Counted from the stretch's first letter, positions 25,411 through 35,179 are shown. The stretch is DNA of 64,000 bases from an uncultured Gellertiella sp. (GCF_963457605.1 NZ_OY735139.1:3440001-3504000), one strand, 5' to 3'. The notes: generated by a model not told the origin, from the sequence alone. Numbers and translations are program-made.

Positions 25411-25779
25411 TAGCACTGATTCCGCAAGGGCGAAAGCCGGTCCGGCAAGCAGAAAACAGCCGCCTCAGGTTGTTTTTATCTGCCTGAAGATGAAGTATGT
25501 TAAATTTCGCACCGCTAAATTAACCTTGAATTCATCAAGCTGCTTAATTTTAGGTAGTATATGCGGCCTTGTACCCGTGCCAAAACGTGCCGCTTCCGGC
25601 GTGTCGCGGGCAAGCCGGGCCGTGATCGTCGCCACAGCGGCCATGATGGCCGTGCCAGGCGATCCCTTGCCAGACGATCCCTTGCCCGTGAATGCTTCCC
25701 TGCTGTCGTTTCTCCGCCGTGCATCCCTTGTCCGGGCGAATGACCTTCGTTGTCGCCCCCCATCCGGAGTTGTCCAGTC
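25411..25779 (+). promoter_or_regulatory. Upstream region of the chemoreceptor gene
   Basis: 369 bp with an AT-rich block at about 25497-25565 (many TTAA words) in an otherwise GC-rich setting, a likely promoter position. No gene is recognised; frames through 25313-25783 lack family features. Confidence 0.35.
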
Positions 25780-27576
25780 GTGACCCTGAAAGCCAAGTTG
25801 CTCTCCTGCCTTGCCATTCTTGCCCTGAGCGAAATCGTGCTCGAATTGACCGCCTACGGCCAGATGACATCGCTCACCGCCTCGATGCGCACCATCCTCG
25901 AGGATCGCGTCATTCCGATGCAGCAGCTGAAGCGAGTATCGGATTTCTACGCGGTCAATATCGTCGACACCACCCAAAAGTTGAATTCAGGCAGTCTCGG
26001 CTTTGACGAGGCCGATCAGGCGATGAAGGCGGCGCGCGAGGGGATCGAGGAGACCTGGAATGCCTATGCGGCAACCGGGATGACCGCCGAGGAAAGCGGC
26101 ATCATCAGCCGCTTCGTTGTCGCCCGCACACAAAGTGACCAGGCCTTGCAGCCCCTGTGGGCGCTGGTGGCCGCCCGCGACAGGGCGGGGATCGCCCGCT
26201 TCGCCGCAACGGACCTCTACCCCGCCGTGGATCCGCTGTCCGGGCCGCTCAACCAGCTGATTGCGCTGCAATCGCGGGTCACCGACGCGCTCTATCGCGC
26301 CGCCATGCGCCAGTCGGCGCTGGTGAATGAGGTGTTTGCAGGCTTTCTGGTGGTGGGCCTTGCCATTTTCGGCCTGACCCTGTGGCTGATCCAGTCGGGT
26401 GTGATCACGCCGCTCGCCAGATTGCAGGAGGCCATGTATCTGCTGGCCAAGGGGGAGGTGCAGCTGAAGATCTATGGTCTCGACCGCCGCGATGAGGTCG
26501 GCGCGATGGCCGCAGCGGTGGCGGTATTCCGCGACAATGCCATGCAGCGCCAGACACTTGAGACCGATATCGCCCGCAACCGGGCGGAAGGTGAGGCGGC
26601 GCGGGCCGCCGGGGAAGCGGCAAGGCAAAGGGCAGCCGACGAGGTGCAGGCCGCCGCCGATGGTCTGGCGGCGGGCCTCGACGAGCTTGCACGGGGTGTT
26701 CTCACCTGCCGGTTGCAAAGACCCTTCGCGCCCCATCTCGATCATCTCCGCGTGACCTTCAACACCTCCCTGCACCAGTTGGAACAGGCCCTGCAGATGG
26801 TCGGCGAAAAGGCCGATGCCATCGCCCATGGCACCATGCATATCCGCGAGGAGGCCCATAACCTCTCCCGCCGCACCGAGACCCAGGCCGCTTCCGTCGA
26901 GCAGACATCGGCGGCGCTGGAAGAAATCTCCGTCACCTCCCGCCAGGCGAGCGAGCGGGCCGAGGAGGTCGGGCGGCTGGTGGCGCGCGCCAGTGCGGCG
27001 GCGGTGCAATCGGAAACCGTGGTCGGCCACACCGTCGACGCGATGAACTCGATCGAGACCTCGTCGCGGGAGATTTCGAACATCATTTCGGTGATTGACG
27101 AAATCGCCTTCCAGACCAACCTTCTGGCGCTCAATGCCGGGGTGGAAGCCGCCCGCGCCGGCGAGGCCGGCAAGGGTTTTGCCGTGGTCGCCATGGAAGT
27201 GCGCGAACTCGCCCAGCGCTCCGCCAAGGCCGCCAAGGATATCAAGGACCTGATCAGGCGCTCCAGCGAGCAGGTGAGCCATGGCGTGATGCTGGTGGCC
27301 GAAACCGGCGATGCGCTGCAGAAAATCGTCGCGGAAGTCCGTGACATAGGTGGCCATGTCCGCGTCATCGCCGAAGCCAGCCGCGAGCAATCCACCGGGA
27401 TCGCCGAAATCAATTCCACCGTTTCGGTGCTGGATCAGGGCACCCAGCAGAATGCCGCCATGGTGGAAGAGACGACCGCCGCCTGCAACAGCCTGTCAGA
27501 GGAAACCCATGCGCTGGCGCAACTGCTGACCCGCTTTGCCATGGGCCGGCCGCAGGCGCGGCAGAGGGCGGCGTAA
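25780..27576 (+). CDS. Methyl-accepting chemotaxis protein
   Basis: 598 residues from GTG 25780 ([16 protein letters not shown]); an upstream ATG at 25750 lengthens the pre-helix part. The first membrane helix (about 5-25) is followed by a periplasmic four-helix-bundle-like sensor (about 30-185), a second helix (about 190-212), HAMP ([40 protein letters not shown]) and a second HAMP-like part. The signalling tip is [50 protein letters not shown]; the usual ASEVR is AMEVR here. There is no CheR-docking pentapeptide at the C-terminus. The ligand is unknown. Confidence 0.93.
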   Translation: MTLKAKLLSCLAILALSEIVLELTAYGQMTSLTASMRTILEDRVIPMQQLKRVSDFYAVNIVDTTQKLNSGSLGFDEADQAMKAAREGIEETWNAYAATGMTAEESGIISRFVVARTQSDQALQPLWALVAARDRAGIARFAATDLYPAVDPLSGPLNQLIALQSRVTDALYRAAMRQSALVNEVFAGFLVVGLAIFGLTLWLIQSGVITPLARLQEAMYLLAKGEVQLKIYGLDRRDEVGAMAAAVAVFRDNAMQRQTLETDIARNRAEGEAARAAGEAARQRAADEVQAAADGLAAGLDELARGVLTCRLQRPFAPHLDHLRVTFNTSLHQLEQALQMVGEKADAIAHGTMHIREEAHNLSRRTETQAASVEQTSAALEEISVTSRQASERAEEVGRLVARASAAAVQSETVVGHTVDAMNSIETSSREISNIISVIDEIAFQTNLLALNAGVEAARAGEAGKGFAVVAMEVRELAQRSAKAAKDIKDLIRRSSEQVSHGVMLVAETGDALQKIVAEVRDIGGHVRVIAEASREQSTGIAEINSTVSVLDQGTQQNAAMVEETTAACNSLSEETHALAQLLTRFAMGRPQARQRAA

Positions 27577-28022
27577 AGGCGGGTGAGGGCGGACCGCATC
27601 CGCCCCCGTGCCCTGGCAGAAGGCCTGTCCCGGCAGGCTCCCGTATTCAGCTGCGGGTTTCGGCAATAACATGCGCGCAGCCAAAACCTATATCCCATGC
27701 ATTCATTACATAATACACTTCGAATATTAGCATATGACTTGTCGGGTGGAGGCCGCAACCATTTGGAAAGCACGGATTGCAATGATCGGGGCCAGAAAGA
27801 GACGTGAGCCGATTTTCCCCGCAGGTCTTTCAGGAGCGGGGGTGTGCATTCAAAAGGGCAGTTTCGCTTTTCCGCAAGAGAAGGCCGGTTTCATCCCTGT
27901 GTTGTTCAGCGTCAGGATTACCAGACCACCCCGCACCCCCGCTTCTGAAAGACCTGCCGGACGCCTCCGCATGCCTTGAGGCCGCCCATGATGCCTGGCA
28001 CGCCGAACGCAAGGTCGATACG
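27577..28022. other. Intergenic region containing a palindromic element
   Basis: 446 bp with no recognised gene. A GC hairpin GGGCGGA-ccgca-TCCGCCC (27587-27605) follows the chemoreceptor and may terminate it, though no T-run follows. The rest holds the inverted-repeat element at 27821-27957. Confidence 0.5.
27821..27957. repeat. 137-bp element with 24-bp terminal inverted repeats
   Basis: Left end GCAGGTCTTTCAGGAGCGGG and right end CCGCTTCTGAAAGACCTGC pair with 23 of 24 matches. The inside encodes nothing recognisable. It has MITE architecture but only one copy was seen here, and no target duplication could be read with certainty. Confidence 0.7.
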
Positions 28023-28625
28023 TCAGCCATTCCGACCTTGCGGGTCGCCTGAGACGGAAGGGGCAGGCCTCCCCGGCATCAGATCCCGGCGCCGCCACAA
28101 TTCATCCACCCGTTCCCACAGCTCCCGGGAGGCAATGCGGTTTGAAAGCCCATCCTGGAGCGCCGTCAGGATGTCATTGTACCGGCTCACCAACTCGCTC
28201 CGCAATTCCTTGATATCCCGGGAATTTCCATCCACGACATTTTCAATCTCGTCCATCCGCAGCAAGAGTGCCTTGAGCTGGGTGGCGATCTCGGTTCGAA
28301 ATTGGGTAAGTTCTGACCGGAGCTGGGAGAAATCCGACCGGTGCTGGGAAAATTCGGACCGGTGCTGGGTAAATTCAACCCGGAATTCGGTGAGTTCAGC
28401 CAGGATCTGACTGACGTCAGACCGGAACTGGGAAAATATGGATTTTATGTCAAGAATGTCGCTCCTGACCTGGATTCCCTGCCGCGACAGCTTGATGAAT
28501 TCCGCACCGAAGCGGCCAATCCGCTCGAGATTGCCGGCAACATGCCCGTTCAGCACCTTCATGCCGTCGATAAGAGTCGACAACTGGATCATCAGGCCTC
28601 TCTGGAAATCCGCTTCTTCAGTCAT
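28023..28625 (-). CDS. Coiled-coil protein with exact heptad repeats
   Basis: 200 residues from ATG 28625. Almost entirely helical. Between about residues 80 and 115 there are consecutive 7-residue units (FTQHRSE, FSQHRSD, FSQLRSE, LTQFRTE) encoded by near-identical 21-bp DNA repeats, giving a perfect hydrophobic a/d register. A second coiled coil (MDEIENVVDGNSRDIKELRSELVSRYNDIL) follows. No membrane segment. The repeats indicate recent expansion. Function unknown; a structural or scaffold role is a guess from the coil only. Confidence 0.7.
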   Translation of the reverse strand: MTEEADFQRGLMIQLSTLIDGMKVLNGHVAGNLERIGRFGAEFIKLSRQGIQVRSDILDIKSIFSQFRSDVSQILAELTEFRVEFTQHRSEFSQHRSDFSQLRSELTQFRTEIATQLKALLLRMDEIENVVDGNSRDIKELRSELVSRYNDILTALQDGLSNRIASRELWERVDELWRRRDLMPGRPAPSVSGDPQGRNG

Positions 28626-28714
28626 CGCACCATCTCCGTCATGACGCGCTAATATATAGAGCGTTTGCGGAACGGAAACAAACGGCAGGACGATTCGCAC
28701 CTCGGCCATCTGCA

Positions 28715-29371
28715 TCATTGTTTGATGGCTGCGGGTTCCCCTCCATCTCCCCCCGCCGGCAGGCCGGGCACCAGAGGCCTGTAGCCCGCGCGGAGCACCC
28801 CCAGCATCACCCCCGGCGTCAGAACCCTGACGACCGTCTGCTTACGGATGGCGGTCGGGTCGCCATAGCCGTGATGGCTCCAGGCAAAGGCGTGGTTGCG
28901 GTGCCAGAGGAGGGCGGTTTCGGGGTGGGCGGGGAGGGTGAAGAAGCTGAAATCCGGCAGATCCTGCAAGGCCATGCGGATCCCGCCCGCCTTCCCGCTG
29001 CGCTGCTGATGCAGGATCGCGTCCATGGCCTTTGCAGCTGCGGGCGTCTCCCGGTCAAAACCCTGCGACCGGCTGAAGGCGTGGCGGAAGGCCATGTAGG
29101 CGTCGCGGCGGCAAAGGGCGCAGGGGCGGTGCCCGGCGGCGAGCGCCACCGCTTCATCGTGGAAAAACAACGGCGTATAGTGGCGGGGACTGTCAAGCAC
29201 CACCCGGTTTTGCCGCCAGGTGAGGCAACAGGAAATCCACGCCTTGCCCGCATGGCTGCGAAGGGCCCCGCCCGCCTCCTTCTGCAGAATGCCGCGATTG
29301 CCCATCAGCAGGCCACGGGCGGGACTGGCCTCGAAACGGCCAAACGGGGTGACGCGGTTCTGGCGGGGCAT
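28715..29371 (-). CDS. Conserved hypothetical protein (MPRQNRVTPFG family)
   Basis: 218 residues from ATG 29371; the frame upstream is non-conserved. The start MPRQNRVTPFGRFEASPARGLLMGNRGIL and GHRPCALCRRDAY (CxxC, about 92-104) are recalled as features of a widespread uncharacterised bacterial family. Later HRNHAFAWSHHGYG is rich in His and may bind a metal with the CxxC. No signal peptide. Function unknown. Confidence 0.75.
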   Translation of the reverse strand: MPRQNRVTPFGRFEASPARGLLMGNRGILQKEAGGALRSHAGKAWISCCLTWRQNRVVLDSPRHYTPLFFHDEAVALAAGHRPCALCRRDAYMAFRHAFSRSQGFDRETPAAAKAMDAILHQQRSGKAGGIRMALQDLPDFSFFTLPAHPETALLWHRNHAFAWSHHGYGDPTAIRKQTVVRVLTPGVMLGVLRAGYRPLVPGLPAGGDGGEPAAIKQ

Positions 29372-29508
29372 CTGGCTTTCTTTTCGCAGGTTGAAACAAC
29401 GTGGTTGCCGCCTCGATATCTTCCGGCGTGCCCCGCAAGATATCGCCTGTTTTGTCCGCGGCGCAATCGCCCTATGCTGCGCCGGCAAGCGCGGCAGGGG
29501 AGGCGGCC

Positions 29509-29640
29509 ATGACGGAGACAGCGGAAAATGCAGCCGATCAGGCGGAAGGTGCCGCCGCCCGGGAGATCGATGCGAAGATCGCAGCGCTCGGCGACTGGCG
29601 CGACGCTGGCGCGGGTGCGGGGGCTGATCCTCGGGGCTTG
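29509..29640 (+). pseudogene. Truncated, frameshifted DUF1801-like gene fragment
   Basis: Starts MTETAENAADQAEGAAAREIDAKIAALGDWRD, like the N-terminus of DUF1801 (YdhG-like) proteins. Reading in a shifted frame then gives ATLARVRGLIL, the expected continuation, so a small deletion near 29598 broke the frame. All later sequence is missing: repeat family B begins at 29641. Assigned from the IDAKIAALGDWR...TLARVRGLI pattern. Confidence 0.6.
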
Positions 29641-29797
29641 ATTCCGACATTTGCTACCGTCCGCTTTACCCTCGAGAGCAAATGTCGGAATCATGAAAAC
29701 CACTGGTAACACTATGATTCTAGTGGAATTTGCGAATTTGACATTAGATCCTCGAGATCGCGGCGAATGGGCATCGAATGTCAAATTCATTCCACTG
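29641..29797. repeat. 157-bp two-hairpin repeat, family B copy 1
   Basis: First hairpin TTCCGACATTTGCT ... AGCAAATGTCGGAA (29642-29692). Second hairpin arms start at AGTGGAATTTGCGAATTTGA (about 29732) and end at GTCAAATTCATTCCACT (about 29794). A near-identical copy is at 46010-46165. No coding content. Confidence 0.92.
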
Positions 29798-29875
29798 GCC
29801 AGCGCTACCCTGCCGGGGGCACGCCGATGGCACTGGCGCACCGGCAAAAGTGATCGCTTTCCCGGCGGTTCGCCA

Positions 29876-30217
29876 TCACATGGCGAGACTGTCCTGCGCC
29901 AGGCCGGCCTTCAAGCCATTCAGCAATGCCGCACGGGCTTCGGAAGGATTTTCCTGCGACCACGCAGACAGGGAAAGACCGATCTCGGGAGGCAGGGTTT
30001 TGCCGATCCATTTGCCGATCCGCTCGATGGAATAGGCTTCCAGCCAGTCGGCATTCTCCCAGATCGTGACAAATTCCCGGACGGCATCGAGCGCCCGGGC
30101 GCGAGATGCGCTATCCAGCAAGGCGGCCTGCAGGGCAGCCTTGTCACTCGGACGAAACATCCCAAGCCGCGCCATCAGCCCGGTTTCCACCCCATTGTCA
30201 GCCATAGTCTTCGACAT
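29876..30217 (-). CDS. Small hypothetical protein
   Basis: 113 residues from ATG 30217, with TTTGGAGAAGCG before the ATG. Mostly helical and soluble: MFRPSDKAALQAALLDSASRARALDAVREFVTIWENADWLEAYSIERIGKWIGKTLPPEIGLSLSAWSQENPSEARAALLNGLKAGLA. Not recognised. Same strand as the next gene upstream, 177 bp apart. Confidence 0.55.
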   Translation of the reverse strand: MSKTMADNGVETGLMARLGMFRPSDKAALQAALLDSASRARALDAVREFVTIWENADWLEAYSIERIGKWIGKTLPPEIGLSLSAWSQENPSEARAALLNGLKAGLAQDSLAM

Positions 30218-30394
30218 TCGCTTCTCCAAAGTAAAAGAAGGCGTCCCCACGCCCATCATATAAGAGGGCGGTTAATAACCAGAAACCGCTGCCAAAACAA
30301 ACCAATCTACCATGTCGCCAAAATTGGCTCTCCGCCAAGCCGACGGATTATGCCAACAGCATTCCAGCAGACCTGCAAGCGTGAAGTCACGCCA

Positions 30395-30919
30395 TCACAA
30401 ATCATAGTCCACGGTCACCCCGACACCCAGTTCGCGAAATATGGCGGCAACCCGGTCGAGCTGTTCTTTGCTGGGCGGCAAACTCCGGCAGTAACGACCG
30501 GAATTGGCGTTCAATACCCAATGAAGTTTATCGTCGATTTCGTCAAAGGCAAGCTCACCGGCAATTCGAGCCCCCATTTCGCCAAGAAGTGTGGGATGCC
30601 CCAGCTTCTTTTCTTCGGATGGATGATGAAAGCCGCGTCTGCGAGGATAGCCAGCATATTGCGCTATCTGCTCCCACGCTGCCAGTTCTTCAATCGCAAT
30701 CTGGATCGTCCCACGTGCATCGACTGCCCAGATATAGGTCTTCGCACGTGCAGAGGGTTTGAGCAGGCGGTTTTGGGCGAGTTGTTGCATCGCCGCAAGA
30801 CATGCAGCAACGTCTTCATCAAGAACGGCGAGAGAGGCCGGACTTCGGCCCTTCTCCCAAGGTTCAATTTTTTCGGGAAGCCGCAAAAGCCCAAAGGATT
30901 CGTCCAGGATATCAAGCAT
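30395..30919 (-). CDS. Hypothetical protein, possible toxin-domain-like fold
   Basis: 174 residues, soluble. The C-terminal part (LGHPTLLGEMGARIAGELAFDEIDDKLHWVLNANSGRYCR, about 106-145) resembles a pattern recalled from polymorphic-toxin C-terminal domains: an H-x-x-L start, a GEL strand, then N-x-SGxY. The last 30 residues (EQLDRVAAIFRELGVGVTVDY) also fit. The match is from memory and weak. No secretion signal or delivery domain is attached. It may be a domesticated relative or unrelated. Confidence 0.5.
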   Translation of the reverse strand: MLDILDESFGLLRLPEKIEPWEKGRSPASLAVLDEDVAACLAAMQQLAQNRLLKPSARAKTYIWAVDARGTIQIAIEELAAWEQIAQYAGYPRRRGFHHPSEEKKLGHPTLLGEMGARIAGELAFDEIDDKLHWVLNANSGRYCRSLPPSKEQLDRVAAIFRELGVGVTVDYDL

Positions 30920-31088
30920 GGCGGATCTTGGTCTCTATTTTCTAAAACAGGAAAATAGCGTATACAGGATCTACCTTTGATGGAAGTGTGTTATGTGGCC
31001 TTGCGGCAAGAAAATGCACGCGCCTTCTTGAACGCCATTCAATCCCGCGCGAAGACAGCCGGTTTGTGTTGACCGTGCCCCATCCCCC

Positions 31089-33341
31089 TTACCGGACACT
31101 CCCCACCTTTTCCGGGTCGGGCAGGGCGGGGGCGGAGTTGAGGTGGGTGGCGATAGCGCGTATCAGGCGGGTGGCTTGCGAGGAGAGGGAGCGGGGGCGC
31201 ACGAGGGCGGGGAGTTCCGGCACTGCGCCATCCTTCGGCTGGCTTTGCACCACCACCTTTTCCCCCTCGGTCGGGGCTTCGCCCGCGGCGGCGGGGGTCG
31301 CGCCCGGCAGTGGGTTGTCGATGCCCGGCAGCGGGCGCAGCTCGATGCCCTGATGGGCATAGTCCATCAGCCGCTTGAAGGTCATGGCCGGCAGCGAGCC
31401 GCCGGTCATGTTGTTGGAGGAGGTGTAGTCGTCATTCCCGAACCAGACGGCGGTGGTATAATTGCCGGTAAAGCCGATGAACCAGGCATCGCGGTAGGCC
31501 TGCGTCGTGCCGGTCTTGCCGCCCATCACGATGCCCCGGTCGAGGGCTGCCTTGCGGGCGGTGCCGATCACCGGGATCTGGATCAGGATCCGGTTCATCG
31601 ACGACAGCGCCTGCTCGCTCAGCACCCGCTTTGGCGGCGGTTCGTCGCGGTCGAAATCATAGAGAATGCGGCCATCCTCGGAGATGATCTGGCTGATGCC
31701 ATGGCGGCGCGACTGGAAGCCGCCGGCCGGAAACACCCCGTAGCCGGTCGCCTGGTCGAGCACCGTCAGTTCCGAGGTGCCGAGCGGAATGGTCTTGTCG
31801 CGGCGGATCGGGGTCTCGACGCCAAAGGCCCTGGCCTCGTTGACGATGGCATCGATGCCGAGCACGTCCTTGGCCAGCCGCACCGGGACGGTGTTGATCG
31901 ATTTCGCCAGCGCCACCGTCAGCGTCACAGGGCCGGAATAGCTGTTGTGGTAATTGGCCGGCGACCAGCCATGCCAGGTGATCGGCGCATCGACCACCAC
32001 GGTTTCGGGGGTCATGCCCTTTTCCATGGCGGCGGAATAGGTATAGACCTTGAAGGACGAGCCCGGCTGGCGCAGCGCCTTGGTGGCGCGGTTGAACTGG
32101 CTTTCGCCATAATCCCGCCCGCCGACCATGGCGCGCACCCCGCCGCCATTTTCCACCATCACCAGCGCGCCCTGTTTGACATGGTACTGGTCGCCATATT
32201 CGCGCAGCGAGGTCTCGACGCTGTCGTCCGCGGCCTGCTGCAGGCCCATGTCGATGGTGGTGCGCACCGTCAGCGTGTGCTCGCGGAAGCGCGGCGACAG
32301 GCGCTGCACCTCGTCAAAGGCCCAGTCGAGGAAGAAATCCGGCGAGGCGACCTGGTCGCGGTCGACGACGGTCGCCGGATTGCGCCGGGCGGCCACCACC
32401 TGGCCCTCCGACATCAGCCCGCCCTGCACCAGATTGGTCAGCACCTCGTTGGCGCGTGCCCGGGCGGCGGGCAGGTTGACATGCGGGGCATATTTGGTCG
32501 GCGCCTTGAACAGGCCCGCCAGCATCGCGGCCTCCGCCAGGTTCACATCGGTAATGTTCTTGCCGAAGTAGAATTTTGCTGCCGCCGCCGCGCCAAAGGT
32601 GCCGCCCCCCATATAGGCGCGGTCGAGATAGAGCCGCAAAATCTCCTTCTTGGAGAAATTCGCCTCCAGCCACAGCGCCAGAAAGGCCTCCTTCACCTTG
32701 CGGTCGAGCGAGCGCTCGTTGGACAGAAACAGGTTTTTCGCCAGCTGCTGGGTCAGCGTCGAGCCGCCCTGCACGACCTCGCCGGCCCGCGCATTCTCGC
32801 TCATGGCGCGGATCAGGCCGAGGAAATCGAGGCCGAAATGCTCGAAGAAACGCCGGTCCTCGGTCGCCAGCACCGCCTTGACGAAATGGTCCGGCAGTGC
32901 GTCGACCGGCACGCTGTCCTCATGGATGATGCCGCGATGGCCGATCACATTGCCGTAGCGGTCGAGAAAGGTGACGGCAAATTCGCCCCGGTTGCGCCAG
33001 TCGCCCTTGGTGGCCTCAAAGGCCGGCTGCGCCAGCGCCAGCATGCCGACCGCCCCCAACGTGCCCCAGGTGGCGGCCTCGCCGAGCAGCTCGAACAGCA
33101 CCTTCCACCAGCCGGTGGCGCGGAAGCGGCGGAAGAAGATCGTCACGTCTTCCCAGATTTCGGCGGCGCGATAGCCCGCCGTCCACAGCGAGGAATCGAT
33201 CCAGCTGTCGATGCGCAACAGCACGAAGCGCCGGCGCCTCTTCGGCGGCGCAGGCCTGCCGGAAGGCTTGCCCGGCGATGTCTTGCCGGCGGGCCCGCTG
33301 GAACCGGGGGGAGGGGTCTCGTCGGTCACGTGGGTTCCCAT
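31089..33341 (-). CDS. mrcA: Class A penicillin-binding protein 1A (transglycosylase/transpeptidase)
   Basis: 750 residues. Basic, Pro-rich cytosolic N-terminus, then a membrane anchor (about 90-108). The GT51 glycosyltransferase domain has the catalytic Glu in ATEDRRFFEHFGLDF, then GGSTLTQQLAKNLFL, RKVKEAFLALWLE and YLDRAYMGGGTFG. The transpeptidase domain has SxxK in PGSSFK, SxN in KSINT and KTG in GKTGTT. A disordered Pro/Glu-rich tail follows. It polymerises and cross-links peptidoglycan in the periplasm. Rhizobiales rely on PBP1a for polar growth. Monocistronic. Confidence 0.95.
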   Translation of the reverse strand: MGTHVTDETPPPGSSGPAGKTSPGKPSGRPAPPKRRRRFVLLRIDSWIDSSLWTAGYRAAEIWEDVTIFFRRFRATGWWKVLFELLGEAATWGTLGAVGMLALAQPAFEATKGDWRNRGEFAVTFLDRYGNVIGHRGIIHEDSVPVDALPDHFVKAVLATEDRRFFEHFGLDFLGLIRAMSENARAGEVVQGGSTLTQQLAKNLFLSNERSLDRKVKEAFLALWLEANFSKKEILRLYLDRAYMGGGTFGAAAAAKFYFGKNITDVNLAEAAMLAGLFKAPTKYAPHVNLPAARARANEVLTNLVQGGLMSEGQVVAARRNPATVVDRDQVASPDFFLDWAFDEVQRLSPRFREHTLTVRTTIDMGLQQAADDSVETSLREYGDQYHVKQGALVMVENGGGVRAMVGGRDYGESQFNRATKALRQPGSSFKVYTYSAAMEKGMTPETVVVDAPITWHGWSPANYHNSYSGPVTLTVALAKSINTVPVRLAKDVLGIDAIVNEARAFGVETPIRRDKTIPLGTSELTVLDQATGYGVFPAGGFQSRRHGISQIISEDGRILYDFDRDEPPPKRVLSEQALSSMNRILIQIPVIGTARKAALDRGIVMGGKTGTTQAYRDAWFIGFTGNYTTAVWFGNDDYTSSNNMTGGSLPAMTFKRLMDYAHQGIELRPLPGIDNPLPGATPAAAGEAPTEGEKVVVQSQPKDGAVPELPALVRPRSLSSQATRLIRAIATHLNSAPALPDPEKVGSVR

Positions 33342-33552
33342 TTCCGGTAGAAGGTTGGCCTGACAGAATGCGGAAAACTGCGCCTTGACCTTCGCCGGGG
33401 AAGAGGCAAGAAGCAGAAGCTCCGGTCCTGAAGCACGCCTGGTTGAAAGAAATCATTGGGCGATTTCAGGGCAAGACACAAGGGGCCGGATAAGGCCGCC
33501 CGGAAATTTGTTTCCGTGTATGATGACGCGAATGAAGGTGGAGACTGCAGCC

Positions 33553-34008
33553 ATGACCGAAGCGCCGTTCTGGAAGGCCAGGAGCCTGGAGGAGCTTGAC
33601 CCCGCCGAGTGGGAAAGCCTCTGCGACGGCTGCGGCCTGTGCTGCCTGAACAAGCTCGAGGACTGGGACACCGGCGACGTGGTCTTCACCTGCATCGGCT
33701 GCCGGCTGCTCGACGGCGACAGCTGCCGCTGTTCCTCCTATGAAAACCGCCAGACCATCGTCGAGGACTGCATCCAGCTGACGCCGGAAGAGGTGCGAAG
33801 CATCACCTGGCTTCCCCCCACCTGCGGCTACCGGCTGGTGCGCGATGGCGAAGACCTGAAATGGTGGCACCCGCTGATCTCCGGCGATCCCGAAACCGTC
33901 CACGAAGCCGGCATTTCCGTGCGCGGCAGAACCGTCAGCGAAAGCGCGGTGAAGGTGGAGGATTTCGAGGATTACGTGGTGGACTGGCCGTTGACGGTGG
34001 GCGGGTGA
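33553..34008 (+). CDS. YcgN-family (UPF0260) cysteine cluster protein
   Basis: 151 residues from ATG 33553; GGTGGAGA precedes it, and a nearby ATG at 33532 is the alternative. The Cys pattern is C-x2-C-x3-CC ([13 protein letters not shown]), then C-x2-C (CIGCRLL) and further Cys (CRCSSY, DCI, TCGYRL). This marks the UPF0260/YkgJ-like metal-binding fold. [23 protein letters not shown] is conserved. Zn or Fe-S ligand likely; role unknown. Divergent from mrcA. Confidence 0.88.
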   Translation: MTEAPFWKARSLEELDPAEWESLCDGCGLCCLNKLEDWDTGDVVFTCIGCRLLDGDSCRCSSYENRQTIVEDCIQLTPEEVRSITWLPPTCGYRLVRDGEDLKWWHPLISGDPETVHEAGISVRGRTVSESAVKVEDFEDYVVDWPLTVGG

Positions 34009-34137
34009 GGGCTGGTAAAGGCAATTTAAGGTTTTGCCCTGCATATGATTTTCCTGCATCACCCGGTTGCGCGGCAGGCCCCCTCGTGGCGATCAGCCGG
34101 GCCCGGCCGGAAGGGGATGCGGCGAGGGCGCGGGCAT

Positions 34138-34863
34138 ATGGGTATTTCGGACTGGATCAGAGTTGGGGTTGCCGGATGTCTTGGATTGTTTCTGGCCGGG
34201 TGCGGGGAAAAGCATTACCAGAGCAATCATCGCGTGGAGATCGTCATATCGACGCCCACCGGTGATATAACGGGCAGTACCGTCTATCGCGTCGATGTAC
34301 GGGTTGGCCAGGGGATACTGGTCAGCGGCGGCACCTTCCGGTCGCGTGGATTTCACGGCGAGGCGATTGCCCTGAAGCTGCCGGACGGGAAGTATCTGTT
34401 TGTTCCCTTTGTCGAAAATCAGGCGATTTTGTCCGATGCGCTGTTTTCGGCAGATATAGAAAAAATCAAAATGCCGCCTGACCTGAGCCCCTATGAGAGC
34501 ATGAGCGAATATGAACGCATTCTGGCGTCGATACGCGAAAGACGCCGTATTCCTCTCGACCTCTATCCCCCCATGCTCACCTTCCGGAACCTGAACGACC
34601 CGCATTCCGCCATGCTGGTGACGCGCGAGAATTTTGCCGAGATTTTCGGTCCGGGCATGCAGATCAAGGCCATGTATCTGACGCAACTTGATCCGGATGT
34701 ACCGGTGAGCAAAACGGGCGTTCGAACGCTGCTGCCATGGCTGAAGAGTTTTGGACAGCAGCCCGGAGCCATTATCCGGTTCAGGCAGCCCAATCCGGCA
34801 GATGAAAATCGCGGCGATATTCTGATTTCCTCCGACTTCTTTGATACGGATATATTCAAATGA
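34138..34863 (+). CDS. Lipoprotein of unknown function, upstream of a lipase-like gene
   Basis: 241 residues from ATG 34138. Signal peptide with lipobox LAGC (Cys22), so it is lipid-anchored. The mature part starts with VEIVISTPTGDITGSTVYRVDVRVGQ and continues beta-rich. Not recognised as a named family. The ATG of the next gene overlaps its stop (ATGA). A short copy of its 5' region (34267-34304) occurs at 35177-35214. Pairing of a lipoprotein with a lipase is reminiscent of immunity-effector pairs, which is inference only. Confidence 0.7.
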   Translation: MGISDWIRVGVAGCLGLFLAGCGEKHYQSNHRVEIVISTPTGDITGSTVYRVDVRVGQGILVSGGTFRSRGFHGEAIALKLPDGKYLFVPFVENQAILSDALFSADIEKIKMPPDLSPYESMSEYERILASIRERRRIPLDLYPPMLTFRNLNDPHSAMLVTRENFAEIFGPGMQIKAMYLTQLDPDVPVSKTGVRTLLPWLKSFGQQPGAIIRFRQPNPADENRGDILISSDFFDTDIFK

Positions 34864-35179
34864 ATAATAACTATTCGCCCCGTCACTCGAATTGAACCTG
34901 GCAGTTCTGTCCATGGACTCGTATAATAGGGAGTACGGGGCTGGACTCGTCGTCGATACAAAAATAGTCGGCAAATCTATATTTCAAAGTTATAGCGGTA
35001 GCCACATTTCTCAAGACGATTTCAATGGATGGCAAGAAACAGGCTTCTACGCTGCGTCCTGCTTGTTGGATGGCAAGACGGTTATCGCCTGCCGCGGCAC
35101 CGACAATCCGTCCTTGTTTAAAGACGGTCGTCTGGGCGGCAGTGACCTGTTGACTGGCTGGACAACCGGGGCCGGGTGA
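34860..35179 (+). pseudogene. Broken lipase-like gene (N-terminal fragment with frameshift)
   Basis: ATG 34860 overlaps the lipoprotein stop and reads MNNNYSPRHSN before a TGA at 34893. One frame over, NLAVLSMDSYNREYGAGLVVDT continues at once, indicating a single-base loss or gain. The continuing part has FYAASCLLDGKTVIACRGTDN and LLTGWTTGAG, the N-terminal strands of alpha/beta-hydrolase lipases of the DUF2974/class 3 type before the GxSxG elbow. The frame ends at 35179, where duplicated lipoprotein sequence begins, so the catalytic domain is lost. Confidence 0.7.

Noticed and set aside
28320-28440. Possible CRISPR-like 21-bp direct repeats
   Set aside because: The repeats are coding, in frame and contiguous without spacers; they encode the coiled-coil heptads.
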